A stretch of 64,000 bases of DNA. It comes from Protea cynaroides (Eukaryota; Streptophyta; Magnoliopsida; Proteales; Proteaceae). Where the stretch lies: the NCBI GenBank assembly GCA_028583415.1, contig CM053270.1:64035517-64099516 (forward strand). The letters run 5' to 3'. Below, piece by piece: positions 39,551 to 51,649 of this stretch; position 1 is the stretch's first letter; each line of letters begins with the position of its first letter. The position numbers and the translations under genes were made by a program. The notes beneath the pieces were generated by a model. That model worked only from the letters and a program-made list of their open reading frames with translations, had not been told where the DNA came from and ran no database searches.

Positions 39551-42252
39551 ATGGAAGAGGCGCTTGTCAATGCAACAAAAGATGACCAAGAGAATGAAGA
39601 TTCACCTATTAGATTGAAAAAGGATAGGAGATTGATAGAAGACAATGGTACAGAGTTCACTGAGTCAAAATCCAACGGGTTATTAGGAGGAGGAGAATCA
39701 AAGGATACATTAACATCAGATGTCAAGCAATCAAGTATAGGTGAAATCTGCATTCAGAAATCACTTTTTCAAAGCGAACAGGTTACTGATGTTAAGAAGC
39801 TCAAGCGTATGCATTTTGGAAGTCTCAATGAGAAACATCTCCTGCAGCATTACATGGATTTGGCTAAAGTTAGACCATCTGACTCTTTAGCTACAGCCTG
39901 TAGCCCATCCTCCCCATATAATATTGCCGTGAAGTTAAGGTCCTCAAAAATGGAGATTCTATTCGACAGATTAAAACCAATTAAAAGTAGAAGAAGAAAT
40001 ACATGTGATCTTGGTAGTTTTGATATTGACTGCCCGTCCGCAGCTGGACAAGGGAATTTAGTTATCAGCCCTGTTAGACAGTTGACTGTAGGGGCAATTG
40101 CAGCGAAGGACAATGTGAAGAGAATTTTGAAGAGCCCGATAATTTGTCATTTAGGGGCACTAGACGATGACAAGAAGTCAGAAAATGTGAGGTCAACTGA
40201 TATTGAAGAAGCAAAATGCTCTCAGATCATGAGCTCTCCAGAAGAACTTAGTACATCGAGTACAAATTCTAAGTGTTCTAATCAATCTTCGTCATCTGCT
40301 TTTGCCCTTGTTTCTCAGGGAATGCTTCATTGCAAGTGGAAAGGTGGAATCCCATATTTTGTGTTCTCTGTAGATGATCAGAGGGAGATATATGTAGCCA
40401 ACCTGTGGAAGGTAGAATCATCAAATGATGAGGGTTTGGATTATATGTACTCTTTTCACTCAAGAACAGATGGGCAACATGAACTGGGTACTTCTGATAA
40501 TTGTCTGGATCTTGTTGGTAAAATGAAGGTATCAAGTTCTTTTAGTTTATGCCCGAACAGTTTAAGACTTATGGAGACTGAATTTGTCCTGTTTGGTCCT
40601 AATGCTCGCCATCCTGGGGAGATGCAAAGCTTGATTCCAACTACTAAAAAGAATTGGAGGTTGTCAAAAAAGGTGGTGAATGCATTCAGAATAAGCAATC
40701 CATCCAAGTATAAATCTAGGCCCGAAGGTGTGCCAAGCTCCATAAATGAGGATCTCTCTGGAGAGCAATGTCAAGAAATGGGTGAACCAGGTGCACTGGA
40801 TTCTATGCTCCTACAGAGTAATCTTTCACCGAATCTTGAGTTGGCTGCCATTATTGTGAGAGATTATGTCCATGATACTTGTCAAGAGGCATCAGTTGGA
40901 GGCTGGGGCTTAAAATTTCTTGAGAAAGTTAGGACAAAGCAAGCTAATAATCCTGTAGAAGACTTTGGTTCTTTAGAAAGGTGCCAAGAAAGTTCTCTTC
41001 GAAATAGAAATAATTGTTCTACTAGTGTGGATGTTTTAATTCCAGCAGGATTTCATGGTGGTCCAAGTACCAGAAATGGTGGCCCTTCTAGTCTTACTAC
41101 GAGATGGAGATCTGGTGGACACTGTGACTGCGGCGGCTGGGACATCGGATGCCCTCTTACATTGCTCCACAACATGTCAAGCAAGGAAGCTTTGCCCCTA
41201 ATAGATGCACAAGGGGAATGCAAATCATTTGATCTATTCATGCAGGTATGCCAATCTTGTATTAATATGTTCCTTCACCTGTAGGCAGACTAGTGAATGC
41301 TTTTCTGTAACAACTTCAAGAAATGATGATTGATATATCTTCATTTATTTAACGTCCTTACGATTTCTGAACTTTCCGACTTCTTCTATATGACAAATTA
41401 CTTAAGGCTTTTGCAGATTCCATTAGTATCCGCATGCTTCAAATATGGTTTATGTAATTATATACTATTGAAATCCCAATTAATCATTGCTTAATTGTAT
41501 CAATATTGGTCTGTATTCAAAAAGGAAAAAAGATAAAAGATAAATCAGTGGTTGAGTTTCGTCAAATCAAAAGTCTGTTCCCTTCGGAAGTCAGATGATC
41601 ACAACTTACAGTGAATCAATCCCATTTTAGTCAAATGTTTTAACATGACGACACTAGGTTGTAACATAGGTCTGGCTACAAACAAGTTGTTTCCCCTTGG
41701 TCTTTTTGCTTCTTTACTCTGCATCACTTCACTTCTTACTGGTACACTCAAAGATCTCCATTGTGGACGCCTGTACCACATGAAACATTTCTCCTTCAAC
41801 TTATATTCTACTGGAGCTGCCCTAAGCCCTTTTAAGTTCTCATTTTTTTTTTCTCATGCATGTTTGTGGAATGTTTTTTGTCCTCAGTGTATCAAGCTGC
41901 AAGTATCTTCAGTGTTTTTGAAATTACAGATTAATTAGAAATATGTGGAAGGAAGATTTTACCTTTTGAGATGCCAATGAAATTTTCAAATTTATCTGAT
42001 GTAATCGTACACTAGCATGGGTTCTAACCTTGACAGATTTCTATGTTTCAGGGAACAAAGCAAGGGAAGCCCACCCTGAGAATGGTGAATATCCGGGATG
42101 GTCTGTATTTTATCCAATCAACATTGACAGCTCTTCAGACTTTCTCTATAGGAGTGGCTATTATTCATAGTCAAAGTTCGACTCTTTGTCCAAAAGATGT
42201 AAAGAAGTTGCAGCAGCAGGAACCAAAGGATAACAATTCTGTTGTATTCTGA
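39551..42252 (+). CDS. DUF3527 family protein, 631 aa, 2 coding exons
   Basis: Coding exons 39551-41245 and 42052-42252, joined CAG|GTATGC to TTTCAG|GGAACA, phase 0. I chose the ATG at 39551 (MEEALVNATKDDQ) because no in-frame ATG lies between it and the acceptor at 39506; a 4-codon upstream ORF (39523-39537) precedes it. The N-terminal two thirds are Ser-rich, charged and low in motifs. The family core is C-terminal: 'NLELAAIIVRDYV' at roughly 430-442, CDCGGWDIGCPLTLL at 525-539, 'FDLFMQ' and, in exon 2, TLRMVNIRDGLYFIQ and 'FSIGVAIIHSQS'. This matches the plant DUF3527 family, whose biochemical role is unknown. The Cys pattern CDCGGWDIGC could bind metal, but this is only inference. No signal peptide or membrane segment is seen. 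Confidence 0.9.
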
Positions 42253-42259
42253 TTGAATA

Positions 42260-43300
42260 ATGACAATTATATAGTTGTAAATTGTCTTTTTGGTATCTCC
42301 AATTGAAAATGAAATTTTGCATACATGAATTAAGATGTTTACTGTTTCTATTAGAGAAAGGTTTCTTAGGAGGACCACCTAGGTTGCTTTTGGTTTTTAT
42401 GTTCTTCCCTGGGTGAGCACTCTTTTTGAGCTATCTCACCTATCACATTTCCTATCCAGATCAGTTCTATGGGTTATGAGAAGGGGTGTCGTGGTCTGAA
42501 AAGTGGGGCCCTTTTTGGCTGCCAAGTGGCAAATTCATGGGTCACCTAGATGTTGTGGTGATTCAAGTAGCAAACTAGGTCGCTCTTATTTTTTTGAATT
42601 TTAGTCGCTTGTCTCCATGTTTTAATCTTTTTCCTGAAATTCTTCTCATCCATATTGAAGAAAGGGATATAAAAATCAGGGTTCAATGGAAAATAGGGAT
42701 TGGGACATCGAGACACCACCAGAGACTGGCTTTTGGTCTCCCCCACTTACCACTAACTGGCTTTTGTGTCCTCCATTTTTGTCGAATTGTTGGTAACTCT
42801 AGAAGCTTTTTTTCTGCCCAATAATTTGAGTTCTACAGTGATCAGATTCAGAGTTGCCTCCCTAATTGCAACATATTCTGATGAAGGACGACCTAAAGCA
42901 TGGTGTGTCTGCTTTATTATATGTGCATGGTGTGTCTGCTTTATTATATGTGACAGGCTACGTTTGATTACATCTTTTTTCAGTTCTTCCGTTCTGTGTA
43001 AAGTTCTCGTATAATCCTAATCCAGTCATTCGGATTGTTTTGAGCAGTCGTTTTTTGTCCATATTCTTACTTCTGTTCATTGTTGTTATATTTTGGACTT
43101 CACCTGTGATGGTCTGGTGTTTTTTTTTTCTTTTTGGGCTGGGGGGTTTCTTTTGGGTTTCAATAAATTATTTAATTTTTCAAAAAAAAAGGGTCAACTG
43201 CTGGTACCCTTGTTCCTGCACAAAATCCGTTTCCTTATTTATGAATTCTTGATAATGCCCGCTCTGCCTCTGCAATTAAGGACCCAAATTTCGTCGGCAT
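42260..43300. other. Gene-free DNA downstream of the DUF3527 gene
   Basis: No gene seen. A direct doubling of 'CATGGTGTGTCTGCTTTATT' occurs at about 42900-42950. The stretch ending TTCAATAAATTATTTAATTT followed by nine A (about 43155-43189) resembles the tail of a retroposed sequence, but no body could be assigned. Confidence 0.4.
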
Positions 43301-43301
43301 A

Positions 43302-44394
43302 TTGTGCATATCTTATCAACCCGTTTAGTAAGTTCATGTCTATTGGAAATATTCCTATATTGCTTAGAGATTAGAACTTTGGGTGTCTTATATATGTGAG
43401 AATCCATCCACTTACAAGTTTGAATTTTTGAGAAAAGACGTAAGGAAGAATGTTGGAAATAGTCACACATTGCTTAGAGATTAGAATGAGAATAGAAAAA
43501 TTACAAGAGAATTAAATATAAGAGAGAAACTTGGGTGTTTTATATATGTGAGAATCCCTCCATTTACGAGTTTGAATTTTTTAGAAGGGCAACATATGAG
43601 GAGGAATGTTGAAAATAGTCACACATTGCTTAGAGATTAGAATGAGAATAGAAAGATTACAAGATAATTAAATATAAGAGAGATGGTAGATCGGTTACAC
43701 AATGAGAGAGATTGTAGGGATGATAAGATTATTTGAATCTCATTCTTGCCTTATGGAGTGCATGAGAGAGATTGATTGTAGGGATGATAAGATTATTTGA
43801 ATCTCATTCTTGCCTTATGGAGTGCATGAGAGAGATTGTAGGGATGATAAGATGATTTGAATCTCGTTCTTACCTTATGGAGTGCTGTAGGTCAGTTACA
43901 GATAAGAGAGATTGTAGTGATGATTCAAATTTCAAATAGCTGATTCAAATTTCAAACAAATGTTTCTATATGTACTGAGGATAACAATAGCTAAACAAGT
44001 CAGCTAACCTTATCCATAACAACCCCACCCCCCCAGCGCGCGCGCGCACGCAAGTGACCAAATGGTTGGGGAACCCACAGTAAGCTTGTGTAGAAAGAAT
44101 CCTAACCGATGACTAGCCAACGGTTTAGTCAAGATATTAGCCAATTGATCATGAGATGATACCAACCGAACTTCAAGTTGCTTGGTCATGACTTGCTTTG
44201 TACAAAATGAAAGTTTATCTCCACATGTTTCGTTATTGCATGAAACTGTGGATTCATACTTGGCTCCCAAATTGTCACACCATAGAGTTGGTGTGCTTGG
44301 TATTTCAACATGAGGCTCCTCGAGCAAATTCTGAATTCACATTAACTCAGTAGTGACCAGAGATAGAGCTTGATATTCTGCTTCTAGATTGGAC
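43302..44394 (-). mobile_element. Copia retrotransposon 3' end (RNase H tail, PPT, LTR), duplicated copy 1
   Basis: In minus sense: the C-terminal part of a Ty1/copia RNase H (PTLWCDNLGAKY, 'TKQLEVRLVSSHDQLANILT', KPLASHRLGFFLHKL; 44327-44070), a purine tract GGGGGGGTGGGG, then an LTR at 44021-43451 with TG...CA ends (TGTTATGG...CCAACA). The LTR contains internal repeats of about 160-170 bases (TTGGAAATAGTCACACATTG at 43453; a variant near 43611). Integrase and reverse transcriptase are absent. The whole unit recurs at 44395-45430. Confidence 0.85.
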
Positions 44395-45580
44395 TATTGT
44401 GCATATCTTATCAACCCATTTAGTAAGTTCATGTCTGTTGGAAATAGTCTCACATTGCTTAGAGATTAACACCTTGGGTGTCTTATATATGTGAGAATCC
44501 CTCCACTTACAAGTTTGAATTTTTGAGAAAAGGCGTGAGGAGGAATGTTGGAAATAGTCATACATTGCTTAGAGATTAGAATGAGAATATAAATATTACA
44601 AGAGAATTAAATATAAGAGAGAACATTGGGTGTTTTATATATGTGAGAATCCCTCCATTTACAAGTTTGAATTTTTTAGAAGGACAACATGTGAGGAGAA
44701 ATGTTGGAAATAGTCACACATTGCTTAGAGATTAGAATGAGAATAGAAAGATTACAGGAGAATTAAATATAAGAGAGATGGTAGATCGGTTACACAATGA
44801 GAGAGATTACACAAGGAGAGAGATTGTAGGGATGATAAGATGATTTGAATCTCGTTCTTGCCTTATGGAGTGCTGTAGATTGGTTACATAATGAGAGAGA
44901 TTGTAGGGATGATAAGATGATTTGAATCTCGTTCTTGCCTTATGGAGTGCTATAGGTCAGTTACACATAAGAGAGATTGTAGTGATAATTCAAATTTCAA
45001 ATAGATGATTCAAATTTCAAACAAATGTTTCTATATGTACTGAGGATTACAATAGCTAAACAAGTCAGCTAACCTTATCCATAACAACCCCCGCGCACAC
45101 GCGAGCGACCAAATGAGTGGGGAACCCAGAGTAAGCTTGTGTAGAAAGAATCCTAACCGATGACTAGCCAACGGTTTAGTCAAGATATTAGCCAATTGAT
45201 CATGAGATGATACCAACCGAACTTCAAGTTGCTTGGTCATGACTTGCTTCGTACAAAATGAAAGTTTATCTCCACATGTTTCGTTATTGCATGAAACTGT
45301 GGATTCACAGTGAGATACCTGGCTCCCAAATTGTCACACCATAGGGTTGGTGTGCTTGGTATTTCAACATGAGGCTCCTCGAGCAAATTTCGAATTCACA
45401 TTAACTCAGTAGTGACCAGAGATAGAGCTTGATATTTTGCTTCTAGACTGGACTTAGCGATAGTATATTGTTTTTTGAAGCTCAAGCAATGAGGTTGGGC
45501 CCTAAGAAAACAAATAGCCACTTGTAGACCACCGATTGTCTGGATCACTGATCCAGTCAGCATGAATTATAAACTATACT
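44395..45580 (-). mobile_element. Copia retrotransposon 3' end, copy 2, with more of RNase H
   Basis: Second copy, offset by about 1065-1095 bases from copy 1. In minus sense it keeps more of RNase H: 'RWSTSGYLF', then a stop, then 'GPNLIAWASKKQYTIAKSSL' and 'EAKYQALSLVTTE' (about 45565-45400), with the C-terminal part (TKQLEVRLVSSHDQLANILT) at 45240-45181. The LTR lies at 45086-44546. The stop and the loss of upstream domains make it defective. Because both copies have RNase H and a purine tract on the same side of the LTR, this is a tandem duplication of a 3' end and not a 5'/3' LTR pair. Confidence 0.85.
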
Positions 45581-45689
45581 ATAGAAAGACTCCTAGTCAA
45601 GAAGCCATTAACTTAAATGTTTTGTATAGAAAATCTTGTAGTACAATTGTTATTTTAAGGTAACATTTCACAATAATGATTTTTCCTAC

Positions 45690-47230
45690 TGTTATGGGAG
45701 TTGCACTCGTGACATTGATAGGATGATACATCATGTCATCGGTTGATCCCTCCCTTAGTTATGTTGAGGTTTATAATATAAAAGGAAAGATCATGATTTG
45801 TACAAGAGAATCCCATGATTCATGCCGATCTTCAGGTTTGGCAAACTGTTAAGAAACAGATGATTCGGCTATACGAGGAGGTTTTATCTGTAAGGATCCC
45901 TTCATAAGGAAGATCCGACCTCAATAAGGAAAGTCAGTGTCATCCTAAGATCCGAGGGTTGACATCGAAGGATAAACATGGAGAGAATGGATCTCGCGAT
46001 CCATGTTGGCGTACAAGCGACGGAATCCAGTTGGCCTCTCATACAAGGCGAGATTCATGCTTTCCGAGCCGATATCCTACCTTGATTGGTAGCTTCTATC
46101 CAAATTCATTGGATTACTCCAGACCTATAAACCAATAAAAAGCAAAGGTAAATGGATCCACAATTTTACTCTTTAAAACTACCTTGCTACTTTGCTTAAG
46201 ACAATTGTCCGTCCCAACTAATTGAAAGGAATAGCTACACTCTGTGCCTATTCTATACTGTTTATTCACAGACTTACTTGAGTATCGTAGTGATCATAGG
46301 GTTATCCAACCAAACCTCCACCTTTGTCGTTTTGTCTACCTGTGTACAAATTATAGTGAGCTCGAGGCAAACCAGTTTGTGCAACAACACTTTCTATGAC
46401 AAAAAGAATCCCCCTCAAAGTTGGTTTTTTATGGTAGTTTATATTTAACCCTCATATTTAAGTATCACAATATAGTGTGTAATATACTCTCAAGCAATTT
46501 TGAGTCCGGTTATCGGACACAGTATGGATTGTTTTGAAAACCAATTCAATACTAATCCAGCTCGACTGATGTTAAGACCATGCCAAAAAAGGTCAATCAG
46601 CGAAAGACTGGTGTCACCCCATGGATCGATTACTCTTGTGGACATATGTCTCGATCCCAGCTCATCAGATCAGATCAGATACGATTCCGTGCCCTCAAGC
46701 AATTAGAGACGTGCTAATCTTGGGCACGTTCATAAGTGAGAGCTTACATGTATCGGCTTCTGGCAAGGAGTTGACGTGGATTCTATCATGATTTCAAGGA
46801 GTCCTAGGGTGGTTATTATGTCAACCCTTGAATCAGTATTGAATGGCTATGAAGCTTTTCCATATAGGCACAATCCTCCAATTTCAGAGACCAGATGCAC
46901 AAGTATTATCATCTTACAACGACGACTCCCCAAGAATCTCAGAAAGAATCCCAAGATCCGTGCAACTGGCAGGAGGCGCCCGGTAATCCAAGATCATTCC
47001 ATGCTCAATAAATATACCTTACCACGAAGGTAAACGACCAAACTTTTGTCATCCTAAAATTATTCTGCTGAATTAATTACTGACCCCCTTTCTACTTTGA
47101 ACTCTGCTTGCTTTACCTAAGTTCATCTACTTATCACCCTTGAGATAACTTAGGCATCAGAGTGGTCCCCGGGTCATCCAACCCGTCCAACTCTATTGTT
47201 TGCTTTCTTTTTGTTACAGGTGTTGCAATC
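45690..47230 (+). mobile_element. Probable LTR (gypsy-like) fragment
   Basis: GC-richer than its surroundings, with words like AGGAAGATCCGACCTCAATA and ending near TTGAGATAACTTAGGCATCAGAGTGG (about 47140-47165), a phrase typical of the 3' part of plant gypsy LTRs, which usually just precedes the LTR end. No gag or pol frame follows. Boundaries are approximate and it may be a solo LTR. Confidence 0.4.
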
Positions 47231-47234
47231 AGTA

Positions 47235-49140
47235 GTCTGACCAATTTTCGGCGATAACAGGTGGGATCAATTGATATCGGTCCGATCCGACTGGAAGGGC
47301 ATATCTTTCGAATCAGTCCATCCCATGACATGGATCGATTATTAATTTATTTCAATAAAATATAAAATATTATTTGTATATTCATAATAATCATGGAAGA
47401 TCACCACGTCACAAGTCTTTCCATTGGATGATTGACATGTGACATAGAATATTAAAAAAAATAAAATATTGGTTATTGGATCTATGGATCCATACAATCC
47501 GCGTCAGTATCAGACCAAATCTCAAAATCTATCAAGAGGATCATGATTGGTCATGTCCAAAATCAATGCGAATCAATCGATCCAGTTGATCTAACCAATC
47601 CGAAACCGATTACTGAACCATGCTCTCAAGCGATCATTTTGCCCTTGAGCTTCTTTGTGCTGTTGGCCATATCTTGAGAGAGCCATATCCTGAGAGAGCA
47701 ACATAGGATTTATGTGATTCTTTGCTTGTCTGATATTGAGTTAAAGAGCACGGAAATAGCCGTGGCAAATCTAGATACCAACCAACCCAAGTGTCCAATC
47801 TAAGAATTTTTTCACAACTCTTGTCAATTTACATCGAAATCGAAGACAATGGATTTCGATGCTAATTCCAATAATAACCTTGCACTACTTTTATAATTGA
47901 TCACATTAGGGTTTTTAAAGAACTAGCCATCCAATTTGATTTTTTTGTTCTACTCACAATCAACACAATTGATAGGACCCAAATTTTCATCACCAATTGT
48001 TTGGAGAGTCTCTTATTCCATGGGTTGTTGATCATTGGATAAGAACCTACAATTAGTGTAAAGGGCAATTCTTTCTTGTTAAGGATGTAATAATGAATCA
48101 TAATGGCTACATTTTCTTGTTCCATTTTCTATAACCTAAGAAAAACTCTCTCTCCATTTTTATGTCTAATTACTTTCTTCTATCTTTGGATTTATAATGA
48201 AACATAAATTGGGTTAGGCTTGTCTGTCTGGTATTAAAATTTTATGTGCAATGATATTTTGCATGATTTTTGTACTCTTTTGTACTTTTACGTTAACATA
48301 AATTATAGAAAATCATATTTTAATAGATAAATCTTAGCATTTCTATTTTTTTACGTGAAAACATGGATGTCAAGAAAAAAAACCTAGGATAGAAAAGAAG
48401 AAGGAAAAAAATATGTTTTCTTAATGTTCCGTTGACAAAAGGAAAGAAAATAAATTTTCATTATTTCGTTAGACAAAAATGATATTTAATAATAGGAAAA
48501 ATTTCACCCACCCCCTTATAGTTTGCTTTTCATTCGCCCAACCTCCAATTTCGCCATTGATTTCAATCACAACCCCACCATTAAGTTGATTAACAGAAAA
48601 TGCAAAATTACCCAATTACCCTCCCTTATGTAATAAATCTCTCTCTCTCTCTCTCTCAGGCTCACTCTCTTCCGCCTTTGCATCGTTTTCCATTCGACGC
48701 ACACCACTTTTGCATGGTTCGATTGGAATCATCATTTAATAAAGACTCTCTAATATGATAGTATGTGTACACTCACCTCAGTAACCATTTTACCCTTTTT
48801 AATTTGTGTAACAAAATAAGAGGTGCTAGTGGACTTTTTTCCTCCGGAATTGGCAGAGGAGGTGTGGATGGATTTATTTTTTACTATTTTTTTTTATGAT
48901 AATGAATTAGATATTCTCTATTGAGGACGCTTGAGGATCAGCAAAAAAAAAGGGGAAAATGAAAACGAATAAGAGGTGGGTAAGTAAGCAGGGTGTTTTG
49001 TTAGGCTAATGTTGATTTTAGAATTTTTTTTTTATGTGAAATTGTGGTTTGATTTCTAGAATAACAAATGAAAAAGTTTTCATTCATGGAAAAAGGAATA
49101 AGATTTTGGATTCCAAATTTTGTAAATTATCGAATTTACA
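47235..49140. other. Gene-free DNA with degenerate repeat text
   Basis: 47260-47620 is built from ATCGGTCCGATCCGA, AATCGATCC and CCGAAACCGATT words, like regions near 2.2, 23.2 and 32.1 kb. The rest (47640-49140) has no recognisable gene. It holds only short AT-rich open frames and a CT run at 48638-48657. Confidence 0.45.
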
Positions 49141-49149
49141 TTGTTGATA

Positions 49150-49650
49150 TTGCTCGAAGCCTCAAAAAATGATTTGGTATTCCTGATGCGGCCTTTCAGG
49201 AAGATTTTTCAAGTAGCAGTACTGGGTTCATTTTTAGAGACTCCCAAGGTAACCCTTTAAAGGCCGGATGAGTGAAGCCCTTGCCATATGGTCAACTCTT
49301 CAAATTGTGGTTTCTGGAGGTTTTACAAATCTAATTGTGGAATTGAACTGTGATGTCCTCATCTAGTGTATCAACAATCCTTATCTCCCTTGTTTAGAAG
49401 AGGTCAACCAGTTAGAGATGATATTATCCATCTGGCGTCCTTGTGTCAAAATGTTTCTATTTCCTACATTCTTAGGTTGGCAAACAATGTTGTTCATGCC
49501 TTAGCTAACAAGGCTCTGACATCTGCAGGGATGATTCATTGACCTATTTCCCTTCCCTGGCTTCAGGACATTTGTTTTGCTGAAGTCTTAGTTGTAAACA
49601 GTATTTGCTTTGAATAAATTTTTGTTTTACCCAAAAGAAAAAAAAAATGC
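49150..49650 (+). mobile_element. LINE 3' end with degenerate plant RNase H-like domain
   Basis: Reading across several frames gives the order of the RNase H-like (RVT_3) domain at the end of plant LINE ORF2: 'GFIFRDSQGNPLKAG' (from 49224), 'ALAIWSTLQIVVSGGFTNLI' and 'VELNCDVLI' (about 49277-49365), then 'CINNPYLPCLEEVNQLE', then 'RLANNVVHALANKAL' (near 49470-49517, one frame over). Stops and frameshifts show decay. It ends with GAATAAATTTTTGTTTTACC and an A run at 49637-49650, a normal LINE tail. Confidence 0.7.
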
Positions 49651-49801
49651 AACCATGTAGAGAATGTTGGGAGTTCTGGAATAAATGGATTATTGTAAAT
49701 GGACCTGGAAATGTTCATTATACCTAGGGTCACTAAGTTATAAGAACTCAAATAAAACAGAATCATAGATGGAGTAAGAAACCAGATTAGCCGAGAACTA
49801 G

Positions 49802-50044
49802 GGATTCACATCGTCTCCTCCCAGTGGTTCTGGGAGGACGCGGCAATCTATCTCGGATAACCGCCACATGGCTCTCGGGTGAATCCGAGACCCACGTCTG
49901 AGCCGACACCCCCTATTGGCTCGGCTTGTGGGCTGGGTGTCAGCTCGGACGTGGGTTTTGGATTCACCGAGAACCACATAGCGGCCATCCAAGGCAGGTT
50001 GCCACTGTCCTCCCAAAGCCACTGGTAGGAGAGGATGCGGATCC
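49802..50044. mobile_element. MULE-type fold-back MITE, copy B
   Basis: A 243-bp palindromic element. Left end GGATTCACATCGTCTCC, right end GGAGAGGATGCGGATCC. The centre TATTGGCTCGGCTTGTGGGC separates arms of about 105 bases. The exact 9-bp duplication GAGAACTAG lies at 49793-49801 and 50045-50053. It is clearly the same subfamily as copy A (shared GACCCACGTC, CAGCTCGGACG/CCGAGCC, GGTTGCCACTGTCCTCCCA). It has no gene. Confidence 0.88.
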
Positions 50045-50265
50045 GAGAACTAGCCCAGTCCAATCTGGTGGAGTTACTACATTCAATGTTAGCACCACCG
50101 CCGCCTCCACCTCCTCTTGCAAACCCAGCTAAGAAAAATCCACCAGGATTTCTTTGAACATTATGAAAGTCTTCGATGCATATTTTCACGACAACACGTT
50201 GGTCACTGATTTCTATGAACAACTCCCACCCAGACAGGATTGTTATGTTGATGCCCTAGCAATAA

Positions 50266-50917
50266 GGGTGTCAAATCTGGGCTTGGCCCGATATAACCTG
50301 AATCCAACCAGGACCGAACCCTTAATTGACAGGTTTCGGTCTGGGCTTATAAAGCTCGATACCGTTTCAGCCCGGACTGAAATCGGACCAGACTAGCCCG
50401 TTAAGAAGCCCAAGCTAACCTGAACCAATAATACCCAACCCGAACACCGGTAAGGCCCGTTAAGAAACCCGAGCTAGTCCAAATCGATTTTTTTTTGCTG
50501 CTCAAATAATAACGAACCAGCCAAAGATGTAACGATTTTAATCAGATAAATGCAAATATATAATCCATTATCTATGCTTAGATGCACCTAAGATCAATCA
50601 AAACAAAATTGCTTACAATTGTATTAAATATGAACAAAAAGTGTCATAAAAAAAATATTGTTGTGCAAAAATAACTCATGCAAAGATAGTCTGATGATAG
50701 GCCTGATAAACCTAGCCCGAATCGAGTTGGCTCGAAATCAGCCTGAAATCAGTCCAAGAAGCCTTGCCAGATAACAACCCGACATCGGACCGACCCGTTA
50801 ATTATTATGTCCAGTGCAGCCCACCCTAGCCCGTACATTTAATGGACATGTTTTGGTCTCAATACCGTTTCAGCCTAGACCGAAACCGGACTGGACCGGC
50901 CAATTGACACCCTTACC
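50266..50917. mobile_element. DNA element with AGGGTGTCAA terminal inverted repeats
   Basis: Left end AGGGTGTCAAATC, right end AATTGACACCCTT, so the terminal repeats match over about 11 bases. The inside is made of CCCGA, GGACCGAAACC and TTTCAGCCCGGACTGAAA words, giving imperfect inverted ends with an AT-rich middle. About 650 bp, non-coding. No clear target duplication, so hAT or another superfamily cannot be decided. Confidence 0.55.
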
Positions 50918-51482
50918 TTGCAACATCTTTCGTTGTTTGAAATCCAAATTGAACAAAAGTGTTGACCAAGGTAGACAATGCGGCTCTCAATCTTGTGGTT
51001 GAAAACTCGGCTACGGAGGAAGGATTGGAGGCTATGGCCTTGAGATCGGCAAGAAACTCAGTCCTGTAAAGATGAGCCTAAGGGTAATTTTACCATTACA
51101 AATTATAAACGATGCCACATTCTCACTTAATTGACCGAACTGTTATGACAGGGTTTATATGATACAGATTTAATAAATGAGGAGAGTGCGTGGAATTAAT
51201 TGCAAAGTCAAGAATTAAGAAACTTAAAAGCAAATAAAGGGGTGGACGGACGAACGAAATTTTCCTTAATAACAAGCATAGGGTGATATATCTAAAAATT
51301 TCTTCAAGGAGAGATCTTCCATGCAAAAAGACAAAAGAGTATATTTTTTTTTTTTGGAGAAGACAAACTTGAAACCGATGAAAGCATCATGCCACCGTAG
51401 TTGGAGAAGATGCTTGTAGCTGGTTAGTCGGGTCATCCCGTTGTTGGCTTTCCTAAGGGAGAATGATAGTTGTGGCATAAAT

Positions 51483-51631
51483 GGAAAGAAATCTTCTCCC
51501 ACGGCAGAAGGTTCCTACAGCTGATCCAAGGGTTGGGGATCAGTCGGCCCATCTACCAATACATGGGGAGGTGGGCCGACTGAAATCCCGCCCTTGGTAG
51601 GCAGCAGGTGGGCGGGAGAGGATTTTTTTAC
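51483..51631. mobile_element. MULE-type fold-back MITE, copy F
   Basis: A short inverted-repeat element of 149 bp. Left end GGAAAGAAATCTTCTCCC, right end GGGAGAGGATTTTTTTAC. Arms share GATCAGTCGGCCCA and TGGGCCGACTGAAATC. It is flanked by GGCATAAAT (51474-51482) and GGCATGAAT (51632-51640), a 9-bp duplication with one difference. It lies about 1.6 kb upstream of the SUVR leader. Confidence 0.68.
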
Positions 51632-51649
51632 GGCATGAATAAGGAACCA

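Noticed and set aside
43451..45086. One copia element with 5' and 3' LTRs
   Set aside because: RNase H and a purine tract sit on the same side of both LTRs and the interval lacks gag, integrase and reverse transcriptase; tandem duplication explains it better.
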